Under the pieces are notes generated by a model that saw only the letters and a program-made list of their open reading frames with translations, made no database searches and was not told the DNA's origin. This document shows, in pieces, positions 1 to 11,742 of a DNA stretch of 64,000 nucleotides. Each line of letters starts with the position of its first letter. The stretch's first letter is position 1. The DNA comes from Pseudofabraea citricarpa. Lineage: Eukaryota; Ascomycota; Leotiomycetes; Helotiales; Dermateaceae. The stretch is from NCBI GenBank assembly GCA_029641185.1, contig JAPWGK010000022.1, positions 124,001 through 188,000 on the forward strand. The letters run 5' to 3'. The position numbers and the translations under genes are program-made.

Positions 1-1304
1 GCCGAGTCATTGCTGGCGTGGGAGTTGGTTTCGTTTCAGCTGTTATCATTCTATACATGTCTGAAATTGCTCCCAAGGGCGTGCGTGGTATGCTTGTTGC
101 AGGCTACTCCTTCGCCGTGACAGTTGGTCTTCTTCTCGCCTCCTGCGTAGGATATGCTACACAGAACCGCATGGATACCGGGTCATACCGCATCCCTATC
201 GCTATCCAGTTCCTGTGGGCTATCATCCTTGGGATGGGATTGTTGTTCCTTCCAGAGTCACCGCGGTGGTATGTCAAGAACGGCAAGCTTGATAAGGCTG
301 CGAATGCTCTCAGCAGACTTCGTGGCCAACCCGAGGATTCGGCATATATCCAGGACGAACTGAACGAACTGATTGCAAACTACGAGTACGAGGCCAACAA
401 CATGAATAGTGGTTGGTTAGACTGTTTCAAGGGTGGATGGAGCCCGAGTGGTAACTTACGAAGAGTCATTGTTGGAATTGCTATGCAAATGATGCAACAG
501 TGGAGTAAGCCAAACATACCCTTACACGTCTGATAATTCAAATGCTAATATGAATCATCAGCTGGTGTGAACTTCATCTTCTACTACGGTACAACCTTCT
601 TCCAGCAGGCCGGAGTTCCCCAGACACCTTTCATTATCGGTATCATTACAACCGTGGTCAATGTTGGATCGACACCTCTTTCATTCTGGACAATTGAACG
701 ATTTGGTAGACGAGCCTTGCTTATCTACGGAGCTCTGGGCATGCTGTAAGAACTCCATCTACACCAACAACGTCTTCTCTTTTCCTAACATCTGACTAGT
801 ACCTGCGAGTTCATCATCGCCATCGTCGGCACCGCAGCGCCAGACTCGGGCGCCGCAGGCTACGTCCTCGTCGTGTTCGTGTGCATATACATCGCCTTCT
901 TCGCGTCGACATGGGGCCCAGCATCGTGGGTGATCATCGGGGAGATCTTCCCGCTGCCCATCCGCGCAAAGGGCGTCGCGATGGCGACGGCGTCGAACTG
1001 GCTGTGGAACTTCGTCATCGGCTACATCACGCCCTACATGGTCGACCAGAACGAGGGCAACCTCGGCGCCAAGGTCTTCTTCGTCTGGGGCTCGACGTGC
1101 ACGGCGTGTGCCGTCTTCGCCTACTTCATGGTCCCTGAGACCAAGGGCCTCAGCCTCGAACAGGTCAACAAGATGATGGAGGAGTGCACCCCTCGCCAGA
1201 GCGCCAGGTGGGTCCCGCATTCTACCTACGCGGCTGAGATGGGTATGGATAAGCATGCGGTTACGCCGGCCGAGGGCGTCGAGCATGCTGAGTTGAAGGT
1301 CTGA
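1..1304 (+). CDS. MFS hexose transporter, 3' part
   Basis: C-terminal two thirds of a plasma-membrane sugar/H+ symporter of the MFS sugar-porter family; the 5' end lies outside the window. Exons 1-504, 562-745 and 800-1304, joined by introns of 57 and 54 nt with GTAAGC/GTAAGA donors. The open frame is already coding at base 3. Family signatures seen: PESPRW after TM6, QQWTGVNFIFYYGTTFF in TM7 (the QQ-TG sugar-binding motif appears only after splicing), and PETKGLSLEQ after TM12. The C-terminal tail is short (about 50 residues) and lacks the long tail of glucose sensors, so transport is likelier than sensing. The third exon is clearly more GC-rich than the rest. It faces, tail to tail, the Zn2Cys6 regulator gene. 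Exact sugar specificity cannot be read. Confidence 0.93.
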
Positions 1305-2112
1305 TCTTGTTGCAAGAGCTCGTGTCGATTTTAGAAATCGTTCGCTGTGAGATAGTAGACTTGTATGTGTATGTATGACTGCAAGAGAGTAATTGTATTT
1401 TAGTCTTCATCCCCTGTAGCTGGTACATATACATATACATATATATACATAGATACGATAAACATGAATGTCCTGGTTCTCATCGCACGATCTTGTTGTT
1501 CTCTACATGTAGAGGGAGCTGAGGTAGAACAGCCAGCATGTTTTCAGCCTGTCTTCGGGATATTGGTAGGTAGTAAAACTCTCACTCATTCTGCTCATGT
1601 ACAACCCCGTCCGCTTCTATACGCGAGTGTATATGAGGATGAAGACGATATCATGTAATATACGTCGGTATCATCAGCTGGAGTCGTTCGTTCGACCAGT
1701 GAGTGTTGCAGAAGTGATGAATTGTTTTTCTTTTTTTTGTTCTTTGGTGGTTTTGGTAGTGGTAGTTCTTTCCGCTTAGTAGGTAATTTGATATCCCAAC
1801 TGAGAATCCGATTCGAGATGAGTCTGATTACACATGTACAGGCCCCAAAATAATCGACAGTGAAAAGTGGGAAGCGAGAAGTGTTGATTTTCCCGCTACC
1901 TAGCTACTTCGTGGTGGATTGACGGGCTGGCTACCTCGAGGGCAAATGGCTGTGCAGTTTTTTTTTGGGTATAATATCTTCGGGTGTATCTTCGCCCGAC
2001 GAGGTTTATATGGCAGATACTTTGAGGTGAAGCAAGCATGCAGATGCTTGGACTTTGTCATGTATTTACTGGATTGCGTGGTTATATCTCGAGAGCGAAC
2101 CCGGATCAAGCG
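1305..2112. other. intergenic, convergent 3' ends
   Basis: About 800 bases between two convergent genes. It holds a TACATA-type microsatellite near 1422-1452 and a T-run near 1958. The short open frames have no recognisable product and I call no gene here. Confidence 0.6.
1422..1452. repeat. TACATA/TATA microsatellite
   Basis: Short simple repeat of alternating TACATA units grading into TATATA, downstream of the transporter stop codon. Probably 3' UTR or spacer. Confidence 0.7.
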
Positions 2113-4039
2113 TCACCACCTGTTCTTCGCATACGGCGTGTTCCGATCGGTGTCGACCCAGCTCTGCAGGCTCAGAGTGCTCATCTTCTCACTGCCATCG
2201 AGGCGCGAGAGGATATTGGTGAACTCGAGGAGGTACTCGGTCGCGCGCTTGGAGACCTCCTCCTGGGGATCGAAGGGGCAGCCGAGGAGCGACACGGCGA
2301 CGTCGCGCACCTTGCAGACCAGGTGGTGGCCGTTGGGCTCGAGGTGCACGCCCTCGATGCTGTGCAGCACATGCAGGAGCTGGCGGCAGAGATCCTCGCG
2401 CTCTCGCCACAGCACGCCCGAGTCCGGCGCCGGGATGCTCTCTTCTCGCCCGCACTCGCTCTGCCGGATCGTGTCGATCTGATCTGAGATGATGCTCTGG
2501 AGCCAGAGATGCGTCACGTGGATGTTGGCACGCATCGATTCGAACTGGGCCCTCACGAGCCTTTTGCGCTCTGAGTCTTCACCGGCGTCGGCGCTGCTCC
2601 CTGTCGCTGTTGCTGTTGCCCATTGCCGAAGCTGCATTGGCAACCCTTCGTCTAGCATGTATTTCAGATGGTGCAACCGCCCTTCTAGGTGCGTGTATTG
2701 AAGGACCGGGCTCCGTGACCTGACGCAGTCGCAGTGTTGGTGGTTCATCGCTGGTGAGTCGCGCGGGGCGACGGATGTTAGTGCCGCCCAGAAGATGCGT
2801 GATGCGATGTTGAAAGCCGTCGTCAGGGACAGGTCTGATGCGGGCTGTGGTAGAACTACGTTGCTGTGTATGAACTCGTCATCTACCTCTAGTGGCATCA
2901 GGTCTTCTAGGTTCAGGTGGTTGAGGATGGGTGGGTCCAGGAAAGTCAGCCGCTCTTTTCTTAGGTTTTGTAACTGTGAGTGGCTATCTAGACGTTAGCT
3001 TTCTCGTGGTCGATATAGCTACAAAATACAGCTTGGGAGAATTTAGAGGTGTGGATATTATGGGATATAGAACAACGCATATAAACCTGGCGATTCAAGC
3101 ATGCGTAAGTTCGTAACTAGGAACTACAAACTTGTAGTCATAGTTTATATCTGCCAGAGAAAAAAGTATGTCCAAGATATGAACAATAGGATAAGGAACT
3201 CACACGTAGCCATAAAACATAAGCCAGAATCCCTTCTTTCGGAGTTGAGTTTCGATACAGTTCAGGCCATCATAACTGGAAATTTGGTGCAACTCGAGCA
3301 AGCGAGCCAACTGCATTGACTCGACCTCAATCATCCGAGCTCGGTTGTGCTGGCCAATTTGAAAGAATGAAATAGAGAGCAGGTATGAGGCAGCCCATTT
3401 CTGATAATTGATTTCGTCAAAATAGGCGGGCCCCCGAAGAGAGAGGACCATATCACAGCAGTAGTTGATCATCTCAGTACGGGTTTGAAATCGTAGACTG
3501 GCCGAAGACTGATATTCCCGGAACTTTCTGGGAATCACACCCACAAGAGCCGCACTCATGGCCACGATGAGGCCCAGAAAGTCGGAATCATCGCTATCTC
3601 GGCCCTGATCCAGGTCTCGACGAAAGGACGGCCGATGAACGACTGGTATAAAGGGATAGAGGAAATCTAGGTAGTCGTTCATCATTCGGTTGATCATTTG
3701 CCGCGAGCAGAGGGCACCCGTGGGATGAGTCGGTCCAAGTATACTGCCTGGGGAGTTTTCCGTCATGACGGCAGACTGTGGAGTTTGTGGTGATCGGGAT
3801 GCACGGTCTATCTTCTTTCGAGGACCTCGAGTACCAACCGGGAGAAGAAAAGTACACGGGATGTCCACACGAGAACATCTTCGACATCGCTGGGATTTAT
3901 CTCGTTCCTGAGATGGTTCGGGCGTCGAGGAATTGGCAATATGACATTTGGTCTTCCTTACTCGACAACCATCACATGCTTGCCGAGCAATATTCATAGC
4001 ATGTATCTTGTTCTTCTGAGTAATTGGTCCTTGAGACAA
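2113..4039 (-). CDS. Zn2Cys6 transcription factor
   Basis: Nuclear binuclear-zinc-cluster regulator of 568 aa. Exons 3204-4039 and 2113-2983 (minus strand) flank one 220-nt intron with a GTGAGT donor; joining restores the continuous stretch YGYVHSQLQNLRKERL. The six cysteines are at residues 22, 25, 32, 52, 55 and 62, so the loop between the third and fourth is long (19 residues). The middle region (DYLDFLYPFIPVVHRPSF onward) matches the start of the fungal-specific transcription factor domain. An internal Met at 3997 (MNIARQACDGC) is an alternative start. Sitting beside a sugar transporter suggests carbon regulation, but that is only context. The 3' part of the coding region is GC-rich. Confidence 0.88.
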
Positions 4040-4634
4040 TTTGTGTATCCTTGAGGCTCTAGAGGCCTTGCAGTTGGCGGTTGCTTAATTTTCCTGGAAT
4101 TTTTTAATTGCCTTTATACTCTGAGACCGCTGAAGGATCAGGATATTTGTAAAGTCTGCTAGAGCCAAGCACTCAGAGCTTAAGCGTATTCTAGCGACGA
4201 AGTGACTCTGAACAAGGGGCCTTTGAAGCAAGGGTGCTTGACAAATCCGTGGGTTCGGTAACTCCAACTGGTTCATGGGGTACAGCTAGGTTCGGTAACA
4301 AGTACTGTAGAAGGTTGGCTGATTTTGTTGCGGTTTGCATTCTCTCTTACCGGCAGTGGTGGTGTTGCGTTGCGTGTTAGTCACACGACCCGATGCCAGA
4401 TCACGTGTGTAATTGAGTGGCCTGATGTGGTGCCTCGATTCGCAGGCGTCCAGAGCTGTGGAGACGACGCGAAAGCAGCCCCAACTCGCTTGTTTACTTT
4501 CCGAATGATGGTAAATAAGAGCAATGCCTATGACCAAGGTTTCCCCACACCAATTGGAATTGTAATCTCCGCCCTTCTGCACACAAGTCGACCTTTCCAC
4601 ATTCCCCAACGCATGATACAGCTTTAAAGCTACC
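4040..4634. promoter_or_regulatory. divergent intergenic promoter region
   Basis: About 600 bases between the divergent Zn2Cys6 gene and the KEN-motif gene, so it must carry both promoters. I see no named binding site or RNA gene. A 244-codon antisense open frame overlapping it has no family signature and is rejected. Confidence 0.5.
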
Positions 4635-6757
4635 ATGTCACCCCTCACGCGCCGTCGCTCGAATCGTCTTCGAGGGAGCAGTGCAACTCCAGGCCAGGTA
4701 CGGAAAACCTTCTCATTCTGCTGTTGGAAGCTTGCTGACCCTTCATTCAGGCCACTTCCTATACTCCTCACCGTCTCGACTCTCTTGCTGAACGCGATGA
4801 GACGCCAAATGCGGGACCGCAGTCGAATCTCGACGAGCTTGTGTCGTCCCCCATAGTACCCCGAACTCCTGCTACCGCTGGCCGCATCAAGCCCACTCTC
4901 GAAGAAATGCATCCCAGCAAGGCACATCAGAGCACCACTCAGAAGCCAGATTCTGGTTTGCGACTCGGCTTCACAGATATTGATGTCAAGGGACACGATC
5001 AGCCTTCGGGAGTTGGACAACAGACACCCTCGAAGACCGGCATCTCTTCTCCATCATTCGACTTCCGGTTTGCGCGTCCCGGACCCCAACTCGGACCGGA
5101 AGCCCAGCAGATGATGAACGAGTTACGAGAGGAGGCGCTTCGGATCAAGGTCAGGCTTCAAGCTGAGCAGGAAGCGAAGAAACGCAAGGAAGCGGATGAT
5201 AAGGCTTCTGGTGTGGCATCACGAAGAATTGCACAGGCAAAAGGCAAGGTTGGACGTTTTAGTGATGTGCACATGGCTGAATTCAAGAGAATGGATTCCA
5301 TTGCCGGGCATCCTTCTTCTTTCAGAGCTTTGCCCTCTGTTCCGGCTACAAAGAGTCTCAAACGAACTCAATCCAGAGCAAAATTGGATGATAGAGATGA
5401 GCCATCTGCAAAGAAGGTTGCAGAGAGACCGGGCCAACCCGAGCGCCTTGAGAATACTGCGCCAGCCAAGCGTGCTCGCCAAAATGCTACTGATGATATC
5501 TCATCAGCTAGACCGGTGTCTAGTGACAGTAGCAACGCTACGAGAAGCCAGCCACAAACACCTAGCACTTCTCGTACCCAGCCTGGACTGATGACTTCAA
5601 TCACCACTCCTACACACGCTTCATTGGCTCGAGCTGCTTCCGTAAAGAAGTCTGCAACACAGATTCCGACTTTGTCAAAATCCCCATCAAAGCCAAACCT
5701 GCTGAGTACTCCTACTGGAACACAGAAGTCAACCACACTTGGAAATCTTGCTAGTATCGCGAAATCTGGATCTAAGAGTATGCTACGAAGCCCCGGAAAG
5801 TTTGATCGTGTCAAATCTATACTTAGACACCCAAGTTTTACTTCAAAGAATGCATCAGCAAGCAGCCCCGCTATGCCGAGAAGTCCTACCAAACCAGATG
5901 TCGAAAAAGCTCTCCCTTCAGTTCCAACTACACCACATACACTCCGTCACTCCAAGAGCCTGAAGCAGGTGAACTTTACACCCCGTACTGTTGATAAGCA
6001 AGGTGTTTCTATACAAAACTCACCAACGCCCATCAAATCAGGTATCCCTCGCTCCACTTCGAGAAGCAACCTCAAGGCCTCTTATATTACAGTCTCTAGA
6101 CCCACGAGTAGCCAAGGCCCAAAAGCTGCGGTCTCTAGACCTACGAGTAGTCAGAGCTCAAAGGCAATGGAAGTAGAATATCCATCAATTAAAGGTCTTC
6201 CTGAGCCTTTGCAGTCGATTGCATATCCGTCCTTGGCTAATGTGCAACCTTTGCCGGAAGTTTCTCAATCGTATACTCCTCGTCCTCGCAAAATCCATCG
6301 ACCTCCTCAATCTGTTCCTGGTACCTTCACCTTCCGAAGTGATAAGACCATCGACTTTGGCGCCTCACCTAAGGGCTTTGGCTCATCGCCTGGACAAGCC
6401 AGCGTTCGGCAAGTTCGCGAAAGCATCCTTCAGAATACCATGCCAGGCAGTTTCCCAACCGGTGACAAGGAGAACTCTGTTCCACTTCCTTCGGTACCTC
6501 ACGGAGTAGCTAACAAGAAGCGCCGTCGTGTTGATTCTGACGATGAAGAAGAGGAGGATACTGAACGATATGCGAAGAAGCATAAACCCCAAGCTGCCGA
6601 AGGACAAATGCTTATGGCTCCACGAATCACGGCAGAGAACATGGGATCTCCCTTCAAAACTCCCAGCTCTCCTTCGAAAATTCCCAGCCCTGCAAAGAAG
6701 AAGGGGTTGAGTCTCAGTCGTCTGAATATGCTGGCCCGTCCCAAGTTGCGAAAGTAG
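4635..6757 (+). CDS. disordered basic Ser/Pro-rich protein with KEN-box-like motif
   Basis: 689-aa protein from exons 4635-4697 and 4751-6757 (53-nt intron, GTACGG donor, GCTGAC branch). I do not recognise a family. It is almost wholly low-complexity: rich in Ser, Pro, Thr and Lys with many SP/TP pairs, a short Lys/Arg-rich helical stretch near residues 130-180, a tandem VSRPTSSQ repeat near bases 6090-6165, a nuclear-localisation-like KKRRRVDSDDEEEE near 6510-6555, and a basic C-terminal tail. At residue 594 there is DKENS, a canonical KEN degron core. SP/TP sites, an NLS and a KEN core together hint at a nuclear, cell-cycle-controlled protein, possibly chromosome or spindle associated; that is inference. 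Confidence 0.8.
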
Positions 6758-7439
6758 GCAAAAGGATTACGAGATGATGTCCCCAAACGCGTTAACCGAT
6801 TTCCATTGCATGTTTCAATTGTGCGAGATTTAATTTCTGTTGGAGTATGAGTAAGGCGTTGGACAAGATTGTTTGGATGCAGAAATATGAATATCACGAG
6901 TCGATGCGAGGATGGCCTTCCGACAGCTTTTAGGCGTTACCAGCTTATATGTTCTGTCAGAACATCTCACACTGCAACTATACTTTCCTTATTGATTTTG
7001 TCTTTTGTTGGAGTTTTCTTCTATGTTGGTGTTCTTGTCAATTATTCTTTCCTAATGAGGATTGTTAGATACTGTCCTGGGCTGATTGGTCGCAAATTCA
7101 AAAGTTTACTAAAATCTTTCTCCGGCGTGCCTTCCTACAAAGTACCGACTTCATTCTCAGCCACCTCTACTTCGTAGAATAATGACAGGCTGAGGATTAG
7201 TCAACGAGCTCATCATCTCATCATCACTAACAAACTCCTCCATCACCTTCATTATGAACTAAGATGAGTTCATTCCTAACTTACATCTTTAACCTAGGAT
7301 CTCTCTCCCGTCCTAACCTTTCGGCCGTCTTCCCGATAGCATTTGACTGTCAGTCAGCGCATATACTCGTTCTTCCAGTCCATGGTCGCTCATCAACTAG
7401 CCCAAAGCTATCACTCGGCAACTCTGCTAGATATCAAGA
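6758..7439. other. intergenic
   Basis: About 680 AT-rich bases. It contains the 3' UTR of the preceding gene and the upstream region of the LIM gene, with CTCATCATC-type repeats near 7205-7250. No supported gene. Confidence 0.5.
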
Positions 7440-9201
7440 ATGTCCACGCCCGATACTAAGTCCCCCTCATCCGAATCAAGTTTTCTCTGTACCTTCTGCT
7501 GGCAAGTCCATTGTTCACCTGCGCGCCCAAAACTTCTCGGTACCTCCGCACGCATTGTCTGCACTTCGTGTTGGAGCGCCATTCTGGATCTGAGTATTTG
7601 TTGGCGCTGTGGCGAGTGTGTTGTCCGAGGTGACGAGGTGGTCAGTCTCGGGTGGTGTTTCTGGCATCGTGCTTGTTTTGGATGTTTGGTTTGTGGGTCG
7701 TTTATGAATTTGGATAAGTTTCTGGATGGAATTGACGCCGGTATACTCATTCCCATCTGTCCTTTTCGTTCGAAGAACACTAACTGATACAGGTTGTCTT
7801 CATTCATTTTCTGGTTCTAGTTTGGCTTCCAACTTGACCCTTCCTGGCATTCGAGAGGAGAAAAATCAGGTGCAACCTGGGAGAGGCGTGGAGCTCCAGT
7901 GTATACCCTTGTGTGATTGGTGTAGAGTCGAAACTGAAGGCCAAACCGAGGAAAAGGTACTTGCGGAAGGACTCAAAACAGTAACGAGCTTCGACGGCGG
8001 GCTCAGTCGCAATCGACACGAAAGGATGGCGAAAGCTGCTTTCAAATCAGAACACAGGACAAAAGAAGCGTCGCGGGTCTTGATAAGACCATCTCAGAGA
8101 CCAAAAAGTCCAATAAGAAGTGGCAGAAGAAGAAGTCTCTTTCCGCTTTCAAAGAGAAAATCTCGAGAGGCTGCTTTAGTAAGTTGAGTTAGGATCCAGA
8201 CGTTTGGTGAGGTTTGCTAATGTTCCAAGCATTCTGAAGAACGGTCTGAACATCTTGGGTTACTCGGAAATGCTGCTACGACGAGGATCTCGGAAGATGG
8301 CAGTAATGATAGCGATGCCAGACGCTTTGAAGAACCGTCGACTAGTGGCCAGTCATCTCAGGTATATGTCTCTATTTTAGATCCTGTTGGAGAAAATGGC
8401 TTTGTACCCGGTACTGCCAAATCCCTACCAAAGTGGATGTCGAAGCTTCCAAGCAATATACGCAGAGAGGACGAAGACCGCCTGAATCAGCAGATCATCG
8501 ATAAGTCATCACATGCTCGGGGACTTCACCCATTGAATGAGCATAGCTGCGAGCATCATAACCCGTCGACTGGCTCTGAAGCACTCCGAAAAACTTCAGG
8601 CGAGAAAAGAGGACGAGCAAGTACCACGTCTCAGACAATCGAAACAAGAAGACGCACAGGAAAAAGACGGAGTTCTGAAATGAGCGTGTCTACATATAAG
8701 ACAGCACCAGAGTATCCTCCAGCACAACACATCGCTCCATTTATCGCTGCACGCCCATCAGAAACTCGCCAGAGTCTTCACAAAACTCGTAGCTCTTACT
8801 TCTGTGGTGGAGTACATGATACGCCTCACTGCAACGAATCTTGCTGCGCACTTGCCAAACAACCCCAACCGGATGTTCACGAATTGGACCGGCTGGAATC
8901 ATTGCAAGCATCCACAGCGCTTCCATCAGGTCTTATCGCTTCGAATTCGTCGGAATACCTCGAGAGATATCAGCCCAAAAAACCTGCCGCCAAGCATCCA
9001 ACTTATACTGCAAAAGAAGCTGAGCCTATCATGGAAAGAATCAAAAGACAGAGAGAGAAAATGAGGAATCTGAACGATGGCAGCGAGGAAAGTAAGAGAA
9101 AGAAAGCCGCTATGATGAAAGTGATTGAAGAGGAATTTGGGCTAGACCCAAGGAGAGATGATTTGAATAGACAATTGAGAACCTTGTTCGGCGAAGAATG
9201 A
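7440..9201 (+). CDS. LIM-type zinc-finger protein
   Basis: 552-aa protein from exons 7440-7740, 7793-8178 and 8230-9201; introns are 52 and 51 nt and frames close exactly. The first exon has two early Cys pairs (FLCTFC, CTSC), then the first half of a LIM finger: Cys54-x2-Cys57-x18-His76-x2-Cys79-x2-Cys82-x2-Cys85. A second Cys group (CIPLCDWC) follows after the first splice, with a much longer spacer than usual, so the second LIM zinc site is atypical. The rest is low-complexity with basic Arg/Lys/Ser tracts, a Cys/His patch (CNESCC) and a charged C-terminal helix ending in RTLFGEE. LIM domains mediate protein contacts; the specific role is unknown. Confidence 0.75.
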
Positions 9202-9488
9202 ATTAAAGCAAGGAAGCGGTTGAGGTTGGTGGTGGTATAGGTAGCTGTGAATTATTCTTATCTGTCACTCGAGAAGTTGTAAATGATTCACACACTCATC
9301 CTAATATTTTTCATAATTGATATTGAGCAAGTTGAGTCAAGTCTACGAACTTAATTGAAGTTATTCCCTTCCAACACGTGATGTGGAGAACTGCGTGATT
9401 TGTCGTCTTCGTCACCCGTACAAGACTCCCTGCCAATGAAGCACCCGAGCCGCATTCAAAAGTTACAGCACAATCACAGCATTTGACA

Positions 9489-10038
9489 ATGGCGCCCGAC
9501 AAAATTGACGACAAGGTCGTGGAGCGTAAGCGATTACTGCATCCTCCAGAAATCCAGCTACTGACAGAGTGACAGAGCAGATCAAAGATGTCATACAAGA
9601 CCTGTACCAGATCATGGTGCAAGTGTCTGCGTACGATCTCACATCACGGCCGAGCAAAGAAGTTCTAGAACAAGCCATGTATGTACGCAGCGCTCCTCCT
9701 CACGCGCAGTCTTCTCACGTATATGCAGTGTCGGGTTTCAGCGGTCTCTGCAGAAAGTCCATGCCACGTCCAGCTCGGCGCAGCTCCCCAGCATCCCGCC
9801 AGAACTCATCCAGTACGTCGACACCGGCCGCAATCCCGATATCTACACGCGCGAGTTCGTCGAGCGCACCAAGAAGATGAACCAGACGATGAAGGGGAAG
9901 ATTGCCGCCTTTGGCGACTTCAGAGATGTCCTGGCTACGGAGATGGCGAGGGCTATGCCTGAAGTTAGGGAGGATGTTGGTATGGTTGTTGAGAAGACTG
10001 GCGGGGACAAGGAGAGGATCATGAGGGATTCTGAATAG
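9489..10038 (+). CDS. MED10: Mediator complex subunit 10
   Basis: 149-aa homologue of Med10/Nut2, an essential subunit of the Mediator middle module that links regulators to RNA polymerase II. Exons 9489-9525, 9576-9678 and 9729-10038. Family signatures: QQIKDVIQDLYQIMVQVS near the N terminus, then PELIQYVDTGRNPDIYTREF, then the GKIAAFGDFRDVLATEM helix. The second intron is 50 nt with acceptor TATGCAG; this acceptor, not the later TTTCAG, keeps the frame. Length matches fungal Med10. A housekeeping gene that marks the conserved left edge of the metabolic cluster. Confidence 0.93.
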
Positions 10039-11020
10039 AGCGTCAGCTTGCTGTTGTGCATGGAGATGGGAACGGCGCACTTGGGGCTTCTTGTATGGAT
10101 TGGTACAACATTGCATTGGGATTTGGATGGGCGTGGAATGGAGTTGGATCATATACCCGGAGTCAAAATATTTTGTTGATTCCTTGTCATACAAAGACCG
10201 AGCATGGAGGAGACAAGGCACTCTGTTCGCTTTTTTTTTTTCTTTCTCTTCCTCTTTTCCTCCTGTTCGGAAACTACTGGATACAGTAATCTATCTTGTT
10301 TGATGAGCAATTGCCCCAGGATATCTCAGTGCTACCAAGTCTGGATATGACCCAATGTCCTAGATATGTAAGACTTCTTTCCCAGTGTGTCCAATATGCA
10401 GGGAAAATCGTGATTGATAAGAGGTTATTCTCTTGGTTATTCAGGCTCTGCCTCAAATTGTTCATTTGTGGAATTCGAATACTGGACATCGTCCTTAACT
10501 GGGAGCATTGTATCCCTCAATTGTCTCTTGATCATTCAAAGAATTGAAGATCTTAATTGTGAGTTAGACTCGGAACCAAAGGTATATCTTGCTGGCTACT
10601 TCGAAGAGATAACATCAGTCTATTATCATGTCAGCCTTTGTACATGTGATGATATACTTTCTAGCAAATATGCATTAAACAAGTGGAGTAATAAATTAGG
10701 CATACTTATAAGCTTGCCTGGGATCTAGCCTACTGAAACATTCCGAAGGTAGAAAGAATCGGCACAGTTGACACCATTTATTCCGATGCATTTTGTGAGA
10801 TACTCAAGGTTATACATCAACTATTGGCATGGTGAAGAATGTTGTATCATTCGCATTCTGGCGTTAAGCGACGGTCGAGGTATGCGGTAATCAGGTGATG
10901 ATTATTTTCACACGCACCGGGTACAAAAGTACCTAAACATACTCGTGCAAGTTTATTTTCTTACTCCAGCAAGCACATCTACAACCGAGCCTCAAAACTC
11001 CCGCTAGATCGATCTTCAAG
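10039..11020. other. AT-rich intergenic
   Basis: Nearly 1 kb of AT-rich sequence after Med10. A pyrimidine tract (T-run then CT-rich, about 10231-10262) lies at the start. The short open frames show no family features. Confidence 0.5.
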
Positions 11021-11403
11021 ATGGATCTCCCACAATATCAATCCGTGCACTTTCAAATGGTTCGTCGATGCCAAGAGTACTGCATCCCCCTCAGACGGAT
11101 CTATAGTCATCTGGAGGAGGAAAATAACCGCTACAGCCGGGAGCTAAGAAATGGCAAATACAGACATCATGATCAACCCCACGATAGGGTGTGGTTCGTG
11201 GAGATCATAACCTGGTTCCGACTCTGTAAGTTAAAGCGCTCTTGCAGAACATCTCACATTTCTAAGTACACGTAGTTTATCAACCTCTCGGAACGTTCAC
11301 AAGAGAGATGTATAGAGACTTCCCTGGCGTTCGTTCTAGAACCATGCTACGAAGAGCTCAAGTGGCCCAAAGAGCACAGGCGCAGGAGGATGAAATTGCA
11401 TAG
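11021..11403 (+). CDS. possible small hypothetical protein
   Basis: A 110-aa reading frame results from exons 11021-11225 and 11276-11403 with a 50-nt intron (GTAAGT donor, TAG acceptor); acceptors at 11266 and 11275 both keep the same frame. The product is basic and charged, with a helical LEEENNRYSREL stretch and an Arg/Ala/Gln-rich C-terminal end. I do not recognise it. A good donor, a closed frame and an ATG after a pyrimidine-rich leader favour a real gene; the AT-rich setting and lack of any motif argue against. Confidence 0.35.
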
Positions 11404-11539
11404 GCGCGTCGTGGTTGAACCCTTGGTGCGTAAACGGTTCTCGATCTTGAGATTTGGCGATTGACGGCCCTGGTTTTCTTCTTGCAGGCTTTCGTTTTTG
11501 TCTTCTTGTTTCTTTCCTGGAGTCCTGGATCCTCTAGTG

Positions 11540-11742
11540 ATTAGGGGGAAAACTAGAGAGAAACAAAGGGTTGGTTGAGAATGCGGCAGTAGAAGAGCAT
11601 CAAAGGGACAATAAGAGGTAAGAACTTTATTGATCGCGAATCTTACTTAGCAGTGGCGCTAATATTTACCAGATACATGGAAGAGCACAAGAGATACATC
11701 AGGTCAAACTCTTCGCACGAAGATATCGATGTTGCCAAGTAG
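11540..11742 (+). other. possible exon pair of an unassigned gene
   Basis: Two open pieces (about 11540-11617 and 11673-11742) join in frame across a 55-nt intron with GTAAGA donor, GCTAAT branch and CCAG acceptor, giving a charged helical tail ending in HEDIDVAK and a TAG stop. It may be the end of the small gene just upstream, or a relic; I could not connect it to a start codon. Confidence 0.25.

Noticed and set aside
759..1286. 175-codon minus-strand frame opposite the transporter
   Set aside because: It is a GC-driven shadow of the transporter's third exon, with Arg/Ala-rich low-complexity translation and no motif.
4286..5020. 244-codon minus-strand frame overlapping the KEN-motif gene's 5' end
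   Set aside because: No family features; it crosses a well-supported intron and the promoter region of the plus-strand gene.
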